From NCBI GenBank assembly GCA_027364495.1, contig DAHXPE010000044.1:1-5517 (forward strand): 5,517 nt of DNA, written 5' to 3'. Below are positions 1-5,491 of the stretch, piece after piece. Both the position numbers and the translations under genes were made by a program. Within the stretch, counting starts at the first letter, position 1. Every line of letters starts with the position of its first letter. The DNA comes from Candidatus Heimdallarchaeota archaeon (GTDB lineage: Archaea > Asgardarchaeota > Heimdallarchaeia > Hodarchaeales > LC-3). A model generated the notes under the pieces. The model was given only the letters and a program-made list of their open reading frames with translations, was not told the DNA's origin and searched no databases.

Positions 1-30
1 ATATTTAAGTTTTGGCGTTTGGAAAAATCA

Positions 31-828
31 TTATGAAGCAAACCCCAAAAAAACCCTCTTTCCTTCTTTATATTTGAAATTATTATAAATTGTGGACAAA
101 GCCAATTTTTGTTTTTTCGTGGATTTGTCTTGCAAATCTGATTGAAACCCCCAGATCCAAATTAATTGTTTATATAATCCATAACCAATCCAATAACCGC
201 CTACGAGAATATTTATTATAATTGTTATGATTACGTAACTAATTATAAACTCTTTTGTCAAAAAATAAAAAGCAATTAAAGGTAGAATGAAAACTAAAAT
301 GATTGAGAGTATTTTTAGTGCAAATGTCGTTTCAAAATCATTAGATAAATCACCGATCATTTTATTGAGAAATTTAAAAATATAGGCATTTGGTCTTTCT
401 AGTTGCTTAAAAACTCCATTAAATTGAATGAGAAGAATTAAATTATTCAGAGTGATGAACAAAAGTAATAAATAATAGATATATGATGATGCGGTTATAG
501 AATTAATATACCAATAAATCAAAATTAAAATTGAAATAAAGTAAAATGAAGAAAAGTAAAAACTAGCTAAAAGAATTTTGTTGGATGGAGTTTTGCCATT
601 TTTGTCCAATTCATTATCCGATTTAAAATCTAGTTTATATTTTAACCAAAAATTAGTCAATATTATTAAAAATAAAAATGAAAAAACTAATAAAATAATT
701 AAAAAAATATATTTAGTTTTTGTTTGAGGCTTAAGAACTAAAAAAGCTGTAAATAAAATTATGGTCAATATAGTAATAATAATAATGAAATATCTATTTG
801 AGAAAGAATTTTGTTTTAAATTGGACAT
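31..828 (-). CDS. Six-helix integral membrane protein of unknown function
   Basis: I do not recognise a family. The 265-residue product (ATG at 828) is strongly hydrophobic. Hydrophobic segments suggest six membrane helices, roughly at residues 13-32, 39-61, 84-107, 115-136, 171-190 and 194-218. They fall into three pairs separated by polar loops at about 62-83 (Asp/Lys/Asn-rich) and 137-170. The C-terminal 45 residues are polar and Lys-rich (…STKKQKLAL…) and probably cytoplasmic. No catalytic or ligand-binding motif is visible, and no signal peptide separate from the first helix. The reading frame extends upstream to a TTG at 843, but the ATG at 828 is preferred because the five extra codons add nothing recognisable. 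The high Ile/Phe/Asn/Lys content partly reflects low GC. It is transcribed divergently from the small GTPase gene. A transporter component or membrane scaffold is possible but unsupported. The reading frame is convincing; the function is unknown. Confidence 0.75.
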   Translation of the reverse strand: MSNLKQNSFSNRYFIIIITILTIILFTAFLVLKPQTKTKYIFLIILLVFSFLFLIILTNFWLKYKLDFKSDNELDKNGKTPSNKILLASFYFSSFYFISILILIYWYINSITASSYIYYLLLLFITLNNLILLIQFNGVFKQLERPNAYIFKFLNKMIGDLSNDFETTFALKILSIILVFILPLIAFYFLTKEFIISYVIITIIINILVGGYWIGYGLYKQLIWIWGFQSDLQDKSTKKQKLALSTIYNNFKYKEGKRVFLGFAS

Positions 829-890
829 GGTAATGAAAACCAACTTTAATTCAAAAAATAAATTTACCTTTTATTAAAATAAATTTTTAG

Positions 891-900
891 CTATTATAAA
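891..900 (-). promoter_or_regulatory. Candidate TATA box for the membrane protein gene
   Basis: Read on the minus strand this is TTTATAATAG, preceded by an A-rich stretch that could act as a BRE. It lies about 65 bases upstream of the ATG at 828, which would give a 5' leader of roughly 40 bases if transcription starts about 25 bases downstream. The surroundings are so AT-rich that a chance match is quite possible, and an alternative (ATTTTAATAAAAGG, 868-881) exists closer to the gene. Confidence 0.3.
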
Positions 901-1022
901 TTGAATTTTGCATACTTTTAAGAGGCAGATAAAAAAGAAATAATTTAATATCAGGAAATAAGGAAATAAATATAATTCTATATCCACGATTTTTTTGGAA
1001 ATCTACTAATACAAGTAAAGGC

Positions 1023-1035
1023 TATTTAAAAAAAT
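1023..1035 (+). promoter_or_regulatory. Candidate archaeal TATA box/BRE for the GTPase operon
   Basis: TATTTAAAAAAAT is preceded directly by the purine-rich AAGTAAAGGC (1013-1022), a fair BRE plus TATA arrangement. Start of transcription about 25 bases downstream would fall near 1054, giving a leader of roughly 28 bases that includes the AGGAA ribosome binding site at 1068-1072. The spacing is consistent; identification rests on pattern only. Confidence 0.45.
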
Positions 1036-1067
1036 AATTCATTTCTAAAGATTTTATGAAACAGAAC

Positions 1068-1072
1068 AGGAA
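1068..1072 (+). promoter_or_regulatory. Ribosome binding site of the small GTPase gene
   Basis: AGGAA lies nine bases before the ATG at 1082. It supports that start and matches the usual anti-Shine-Dalgarno pairing. It is the clearest ribosome binding site in the window; the other genes have weak ones or none. Confidence 0.55.
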
Positions 1073-1081
1073 CATTAATAT

Positions 1082-1666
1082 ATGGCACAAATAACAAGAA
1101 AGAAAAAGGGTGAAAGAGTATTAAAGGTCATTCTAATCGGGGATCCTGGTGTAGGGAAATCATCATTGATCAATACTTATGTACATGGTAAATTTAAGCA
1201 TAGCTATCAAGTTACCATTGGTTTAGACGTTAGTTCTAAAATAGTTGAACTTACAGGTCAAGATGGCAAAAAAGAACTAGTTAAGCTTTCTATTAATGAT
1301 ATTGGTGGTCAAGAACGATTTAATACTATCAGACATTTATTCTATCCTGGTGCTCACCTAGTAATGTTTGTCTATGATGTAACGAGATTGCAGTCCTTAA
1401 AAAATCTGAAAACTGTTTGGGAATCTGAATTAGCTCAATATAACCCTCCTGAGGAAGGTGGTGAGAATATTCAAAAAATACTTGTGGGTAACAAAGCAGA
1501 TTTAGAAGATCTTAGAGTAATAACTGATGAGGAAGCTGAACAGACTTCTCGTGAGTTAGGTTGTCTTTCACAGATCTTGGCCTCAGCAAAAGAAAATAAA
1601 AATGTTGATGAAGCATTTACCCAATTAGCACAAGCATTTCTTGTTAAAACCGGAGTATTTAAATAA
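1082..1666 (+). CDS. Rab/Ras-like small GTPase
   Basis: A 194-residue GTP-binding switch protein of the Ras superfamily, closest by eye to Rab. All five G motifs are present: P-loop GDPGVGKSS (20-28), switch I Thr45 in VTIGLD, switch II DIGGQE (73-78) with the catalytic glutamine Gln77, NKAD (137-140) and SAK (168-170). The stretch from GQERFNTIR to FVYDVT (76-101) is typical of Rab proteins. Three points are odd: Pro22 occupies the Ras Gly12 position, the switch II motif is DxGGQ as in Arf and G-alpha rather than DTAGQ, and the C-terminus (KTGVFK) has no cysteine, so no prenylation is expected. The N-terminal extension is basic (RKKKGER), which might touch membrane or a partner. The start at 1082 is supported by AGGAA upstream. 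The gene precedes 1690-2391 by 23 bases, suggesting co-transcription and a possible partner. Such GTPases are numerous in Asgard archaea; the particular role is unknown. Confidence 0.96.
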   Translation: MAQITRKKKGERVLKVILIGDPGVGKSSLINTYVHGKFKHSYQVTIGLDVSSKIVELTGQDGKKELVKLSINDIGGQERFNTIRHLFYPGAHLVMFVYDVTRLQSLKNLKTVWESELAQYNPPEEGGENIQKILVGNKADLEDLRVITDEEAEQTSRELGCLSQILASAKENKNVDEAFTQLAQAFLVKTGVFK

Positions 1667-1675
1667 TTTTTTTTT
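1667..1675 (+). terminator. Oligo-T run between GTPase and downstream gene (possible partial terminator)
   Basis: Nine consecutive T directly follow the GTPase stop codon. Archaeal intrinsic termination depends mainly on U-rich tracts without a required hairpin, so this run could end a share of transcripts before the second gene. The gene start 15 bases further on and the short spacing favour partial read-through rather than complete termination. Confidence 0.4.
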
Positions 1676-1689
1676 ATGGAAAGATTAGA

Positions 1690-2391
1690 ATGGAAGCTGA
1701 AACTGAAATTAGTCAAGAAGAATCCCAATTGGATTCAAAACTATTAGAATGGGCATCTTACTTCTTACCATTTCAAGTACCATTAAAAGAGAAATGGAAA
1801 GAAATTCTCTTAGTCTTAAATGGTAGTTCCTGGCCAGTTAAAAGTTTCCTTAAGAGTAATGCTAGAGCAAGAGGAACTTTACATGTCCTTGAGCTATTTG
1901 AAGGTGTTTTGTTAATTGCACCTGAAGTTGTGTCTAGAAGTGCAACCACGAGAGGGATTTTTAGAATTCTTCTTTTCAATGATATTGCTTTGATACAAGA
2001 TGATGCCGATCAAGTTTCAAAAAATTTCTTTAAAGATTATTTATTACCAATATTAGAACTTACTGAAGAAGAAATTAAGGAAATCAGGATAAATGCAATG
2101 AGAATTCGAAGCTTAGCAAGAAAAATTACCCCAATTAAACTTACATTACTAGTTAATAATCAAACAGCTGGAGTTGATGGTTTAGAACAAATTACGTTAT
2201 CCGGGCATAATGTAATACGTGGTATTCAAACATTGAAGGATCGACAAGAAGTTGATCTTAAAGCCGATTCTATTGGTCCATGGATTGACATTGAAACAAC
2301 TTCCTTGCGTTTTACTATGGGAAAAGGTATTTTATTAAAAGAGGGTGCGTCAAAAGAAGTTATAGATGTCGTAAAATCGACTTTAGCATAA
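1690..2391 (+). CDS. Conserved-looking hypothetical protein in operon with the small GTPase
   Basis: I do not recognise a family. The product has 233 residues, is soluble, and has no signal peptide, membrane helix or cysteine. The first 20 residues are acidic (MEAETEISQEE…), followed by a probable amphipathic helix and a Trp/Pro-containing segment (21-49). Residues 60-105 alternate hydrophobic stretches like beta strands (TLHVLELF, GVLLIAPEV, IFRILLFNDIALI). An acidic helix follows at about 118-133, then a basic stretch (138-147), a strand (LTLLVNN), and a C-terminal part containing SGHNVIRGI and GPWIDIETT. The ATG at 1690 follows GGAAAG (1679-1684), a weak ribosome binding site. The gene starts 23 bases after the GTPase stop. 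That position makes a GTPase effector, regulator or scaffold an attractive guess, but the sequence itself shows no GAP, GEF, longin or roadblock signature that I can identify. Codon use matches the neighbours, so it is probably a genuine resident gene. Confidence 0.85.
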   Translation: MEAETEISQEESQLDSKLLEWASYFLPFQVPLKEKWKEILLVLNGSSWPVKSFLKSNARARGTLHVLELFEGVLLIAPEVVSRSATTRGIFRILLFNDIALIQDDADQVSKNFFKDYLLPILELTEEEIKEIRINAMRIRSLARKITPIKLTLLVNNQTAGVDGLEQITLSGHNVIRGIQTLKDRQEVDLKADSIGPWIDIETTSLRFTMGKGILLKEGASKEVIDVVKSTLA

Positions 2392-2403
2392 AAGTAACAA
2401 GTT

Positions 2404-4848
2404 TTAGATTTTTTTATGTTTTCTTTTTATTATTACAATTGCAGAGACAATCAGAACAGTAGCAATTAAAGAGAATGAAAATAGGTTTTGCATAGATGAT
2501 GTGGATGAGGAAGAGGATGATGAGATTATATAAGTAGTCGGATTATTATTAAATGTTGGGTAGTAGGTGGGAGAATAGCTAGTTATTTGAGAAATAAGTG
2601 ATTCATTGCCTTTAAGCCAAGTTAGAAGGTTCAATAAAAATTTACAATCATTTCTATAATTTCCATTTGAATAGGGGTTGAGCATGTAATTTTCTGCAAA
2701 ATACGCACTGCCACTTACAATAATCCTTCCACTATCTGGTGTTGTCCTAGACAAATTATTGAGTAGTAAAAATTTATTATTTTCCAGGGCAATTGTGTTA
2801 TTATTCGTATTTAAAGAGGTAAATGAGGTTCCATAATAATCAAGACTTGAAACGGAATTAAAAATTGCATTTGAACTATTGATCTGTAATGGTTCATTGT
2901 CATAAATTGCACCTGAAGTTAAATTATATCCTATATTAAACGAACTCAATATTGAATTAAAAGCTGTTGTATTAGTAAACCTTTGATCAGACGTCATAAT
3001 TAAAATACTTTTTGAATCTTCCTTAACATAGGCATTCAATGTGGATAGCTCAGTTGATGTAAACAAGAGGGTTGGTTCTGTTAATTTAAACAAATTTCCA
3101 AATAATGGATCATTATACCAATCAGTAAATGGATTTGTTACCATAGAATTTGGGTAAGAAAATATGATTTCATCGAAATTTTGCAAATAGGTCAGGTTAG
3201 TATATTGACCAGTATAAAATGGAGTGATTGATATATTGTTTAATGCCATAATATTATAGAATTCTCGATATTGACCAAGCAAGAATGTTGAAAAACCCCA
3301 TGGATCTTGTAAAGCCGGATCATGTGTCGTTGCTAATTGATATTGCCCATGCGGTTTTTTTTCGTTTATAAAACCATTTTTTGTCTCATCAAATAACACT
3401 TTAATAACAGGAATTTTCACCGTGAATTCTATAGAGACATTTACAGTAGGACCCAGAGAAAAATCAAGTAATAAAAAGCCTTTATATAATCCAGGTTTTG
3501 TGGTAGATGTCGGATGAAATAATAAACTTAATCTATCACTAGCATTAAAATATTGAATTTTGTTAAAACTCATGGTATCGGTTGGTATGCCATGAAGGGA
3601 TATAGTTGCACTATTATATATTGATGAAATAACAGTCAAATTAAAAGGAACCGTTTGGTCAATGAAAAGATTATTGAGGGGGATTACAGGTAATTGAGTT
3701 GGAAAAGCTGTTGCTATTATCGGGACATTATTTGAAGATTTTGGTTCGCTCATTAATAAATTGAAGGCAGCTGTAAAGTTCACCATTCCAGCTCCTTGAT
3801 ACCAGATAGGATAATTAGGAATTGGATCAGCAGTTTTAATTAAAGCAGCTTTAATCGCACCAACTGTATAACTTCGACCATTTTTTGCAAGTGCTTGTAT
3901 TAATACTGCAATTCCACCAGCTACAATTGGAGCTGATTCTGAGGTACCAGACTCTAATCCAAGTATGGTATTAACTCCAACCCCAGGTGCACTTACATCA
4001 GGTTTCATAGTATAATCGCTTCTTATACCAGATGAACTAAAACTAGCCATGTTATACCGTCCGTTTGACGCTGCAACTGTTATGGCTTGAAAAGATGTCC
4101 CAGGAGTGCCAATAGATGCTCCGTCTACACCACTTAATCCATCGTTTCCAGCGGAAATAGTGAATATGACATTATATTTTTTACTCATTTGATCGACTAT
4201 ATATTGACGTCCATCATTTACAATATTAGAGTATTGACCAAATGATAAGTTGATGACAGAAGCACCATGTTGTACACAATATAAAATGCCATTATAAACG
4301 CCACGCGTGGTTTCTTCACCCTGATACCCTGCATTGCCAGCTATACCGTTGCTATATATTTTGGCTGCGACTAGTTTAGCTCCTTTAGCCATACCATAAG
4401 TATTTCCAATTAATAAACTAGCTACCTCAGTACCATGACCAAAAGAATCAGTAATAGTAGAATCATTGCCCGCATAATTATTAGCTGTCGAAACGAAACT
4501 TTTAGTAGCAATAACCCTTGATCCAAATTCACTTGCAAATGTTGTATTAGAAATGAAATTATAAACACCAGTGTCGACTAATCCAATGATCACACCTGTT
4601 CCATCATAACCTTGATTTATTAGCCCAGATAGACCAACGGCTAGTTGAATCTGTCCTGTTGTCATATTAATTTCATTAGTTGAACCCACTGACGCTAAAT
4701 CAGTTTTTGATGTAGAATTAGCTGATTCATTTTTATTAGAAAGAATAGTTAATGGTAAAGAACTAGATGAACAATCAGCAAGAGAAAAGATAGATATTAA
4801 TAAAATAATATTGATAAAAATTACGATAAAAAAACTAGCTTTGTGCAT
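2404..4848 (-). CDS. Membrane-anchored subtilisin-like serine protease with site-1-protease-like architecture (S8 family)
   Basis: This 814-residue protein is a secreted subtilase held on the outer membrane face. Residues 5-22 form a signal sequence. The S8 domain (about 62-365) carries Asp92 (GLVDTGV), His138 (FGHGTEVA), oxyanion Asn235 (ISAGNDG) and Ser303 (GTSESAP), so it should be active. A beta-rich domain follows (about 373-480), then an alpha/beta Rossmann-like domain (480-745) beginning VLFDETKNG and ending with SGRIIVSG and NDCKFLLNLL. A Ser/Thr-rich stalk (776-785), one membrane helix (789-807) and a basic tail (RKHKK) complete a type I topology. Order and local motifs recall eukaryotic MBTPS1/SKI-1, judged from memory rather than alignment. 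About 17 Asn-X-Ser/Thr sites imply heavy glycosylation. Only about 35 residues separate the signal from the catalytic domain, too few for a standard I9 propeptide. The ATG at 4848 is right because it opens the signal sequence. It converges on 1690-2391 and diverges from guaB. Substrates are unknown; a general extracellular peptidase is the alternative. Confidence 0.95.
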   Translation of the reverse strand: MHKASFFIVIFINIILLISIFSLADCSSSSLPLTILSNKNESANSTSKTDLASVGSTNEINMTTGQIQLAVGLSGLINQGYDGTGVIIGLVDTGVYNFISNTTFASEFGSRVIATKSFVSTANNYAGNDSTITDSFGHGTEVASLLIGNTYGMAKGAKLVAAKIYSNGIAGNAGYQGEETTRGVYNGILYCVQHGASVINLSFGQYSNIVNDGRQYIVDQMSKKYNVIFTISAGNDGLSGVDGASIGTPGTSFQAITVAASNGRYNMASFSSSGIRSDYTMKPDVSAPGVGVNTILGLESGTSESAPIVAGGIAVLIQALAKNGRSYTVGAIKAALIKTADPIPNYPIWYQGAGMVNFTAAFNLLMSEPKSSNNVPIIATAFPTQLPVIPLNNLFIDQTVPFNLTVISSIYNSATISLHGIPTDTMSFNKIQYFNASDRLSLLFHPTSTTKPGLYKGFLLLDFSLGPTVNVSIEFTVKIPVIKVLFDETKNGFINEKKPHGQYQLATTHDPALQDPWGFSTFLLGQYREFYNIMALNNISITPFYTGQYTNLTYLQNFDEIIFSYPNSMVTNPFTDWYNDPLFGNLFKLTEPTLLFTSTELSTLNAYVKEDSKSILIMTSDQRFTNTTAFNSILSSFNIGYNLTSGAIYDNEPLQINSSNAIFNSVSSLDYYGTSFTSLNTNNNTIALENNKFLLLNNLSRTTPDSGRIIVSGSAYFAENYMLNPYSNGNYRNDCKFLLNLLTWLKGNESLISQITSYSPTYYPTFNNNPTTYIISSSSSSSTSSMQNLFSFSLIATVLIVSAIVIIKRKHKKI
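2409..2434 (+). terminator. T-rich terminator of the GTPase operon, embedded in the protease 3' end
   Basis: After the stop at 2391 the plus strand runs into T7 (2409-2415), then ATG, TTTT, C and TTTTT with further T-rich sequence. This suits archaeal U-tract termination. It lies inside the opposite gene: the T tracts are the antisense of the Lys/Ile codons for the protease's basic tail. No strong hairpin precedes it. Confidence 0.45.
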
Positions 4849-4902
4849 TAATGAACAGTTCCATATTAAGTTATCTTATTACATTGGTCTAATGAAATGT
4901 TT

Positions 4903-4912
4903 TTTTTTATAA
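4903..4912 (-). promoter_or_regulatory. Candidate TATA box of the protease gene
   Basis: On the minus strand this reads TTATAAAAAA, within a longer A run. It is centred about 60 bases upstream of the ATG at 4848, implying a leader of roughly 34 bases. No convincing Shine-Dalgarno precedes the start (GGAAC at 4857-4861 is the nearest purine group). This is a pattern match in AT-rich DNA. Confidence 0.4.
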
Positions 4913-5000
4913 TTATATTGATTTAAGTTGTAAATGAAAATTTAAGTATCCTCTCATTTATTTTTAATTGAATAAATTGAAATTAATATTAAAATTTTTT

Positions 5001-5010
5001 AATTATAACT
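5001..5010 (+). promoter_or_regulatory. Candidate TATA box of guaB, implying a leaderless transcript
   Basis: AATTATAACT is centred about 25 bases before the ATG at 5030. Transcription from it would begin at or very near the start codon. No purine-rich ribosome binding site is visible between this element and the ATG, which agrees with leaderless translation, common in archaea. The AT-rich background weakens the call. Confidence 0.35.
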
Positions 5011-5029
5011 TATTAAATTGTGCTTCATT

Positions 5030-5491
5030 ATGAATCCATTAGAAACTGCATTAACTTTTGATGATTTATTATTAGTGCCTAAACGTTTTCGCGGTACCAG
5101 CCGTTCTGAAATCTCGACTGCTACTAAATTCACCAAAAAAATTTCTTTAAATATACCAGTTGTGTCTTCAAATATGGACACAGTAACAGAGTCAGAAATG
5201 GCTATCGTAATGGCTAGAAGTGGTGGTATTGGCGTAATTCATCGTTTTTTGCCCATTGAAAAACAAGTCAAATTGATCAGGCAAGTAAAACGTGCTCAAA
5301 ATTACATTATTGAGAAACCTTATTCTTTGCCAATATCTTCGACTATAAATGATGTCAGAAATCTTATGAATCAATACCATGTCTCAGGAATTTTGATTAC
5401 AGATAAAAATGAAATTCTTAAAGGAATAATTACTAATAGGGATCTAAGGTTCACTGAAAATAACGGTGCTGATAATGTAGAATGTCCATGA
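5030..5491 (+). CDS. guaB: IMP dehydrogenase, N-terminal part only (frame stops early near window end)
   Basis: IMP dehydrogenase oxidises IMP to XMP with NAD+, the first committed step of GMP synthesis in the cytoplasm. The family signature is clear: ALTFDDLLLVP (7-17), NIPVVSSNMDTVTE (41-54), ARSGGIGVIHR (62-72), then the first CBS module of the Bateman domain (about 96-142) ending GIITNRDLRF. The usual protein is about 480-500 residues; here a TGA at 5489-5491 ends it at residue 153, before the second CBS module and the catalytic cysteine loop, so this fragment could not be active. The stop lies 26 bases from the window end, and the in-frame codons after it (AISITNAS) could continue the linker into CBS2, so a sequencing or assembly error, or a recent nonsense mutation, is likely. 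The ATG at 5030 is preferred over a TTG at 5018 because the family starts just before this motif. Its divergent neighbour is the protease. Confidence 0.9.
   Translation: MNPLETALTFDDLLLVPKRFRGTSRSEISTATKFTKKISLNIPVVSSNMDTVTESEMAIVMARSGGIGVIHRFLPIEKQVKLIRQVKRAQNYIIEKPYSLPISSTINDVRNLMNQYHVSGILITDKNEILKGIITNRDLRFTENNGADNVECP

Larger units (their letters stand above)
4849..5029. promoter_or_regulatory. Divergent promoter region between the protease and guaB
   Basis: This 181-base gene-free stretch separates two divergently transcribed genes. It holds TATA-like elements for each side about 90 bases apart, and between them two copies of ATTTAAGT (4921-4928 and 4940-4947) spaced 19 bases start to start. 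No RNA gene, riboswitch fold or open reading frame of interest was seen. A shared operator is possible but not demonstrated. Confidence 0.5.

Noticed and set aside
953..968. Tandem AGGAAATA repeat in the 829-1081 gap
   Set aside because: It has only two eight-base copies in AT-rich DNA, not placed at a convincing promoter position; chance is likely.
1056..1094. Twelve-codon upstream reading frame overlapping the GTPase start
   Set aside because: It is too short and lacks any supporting signal; the AGGAA at 1068-1072 is correctly spaced for the GTPase ATG instead.
1471..1728. Minus-strand open frame opposite the GTPase 3' end
   Set aside because: It lies antisense to a clear gene with conserved NKxD and SAK motifs and shows no recognisable protein features.
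1676..1747. Short plus-strand reading frame starting ATG at 1676 in the GTPase-hypothetical junction
   Set aside because: It is only 23 codons long, overlaps the start of the 233-residue gene in another frame, and has no ribosome binding site of its own.
1773..1979. Minus-strand open frame inside the 233-residue gene
   Set aside because: It is short, fully antisense to a better-supported frame, and has no start signal.
4771..4780. Possible lipobox (LADC, residues 23-26) in the protease signal sequence
   Set aside because: Asp at the position before Cys is not accepted in normal lipoboxes, and the protein already has a C-terminal membrane anchor.
4999..5380. Two minus-strand open frames opposite guaB (4999-5181 and 5192-5380)
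   Set aside because: Both are antisense to unmistakable IMP dehydrogenase coding sequence.
5489..5491. TGA in guaB as a recoded selenocysteine or tryptophan codon
   Set aside because: IMPDH has no selenocysteine at this position, no SECIS-like hairpin can be judged in the 26 bases remaining, and other genes here end in TAA, giving no evidence for recoding.
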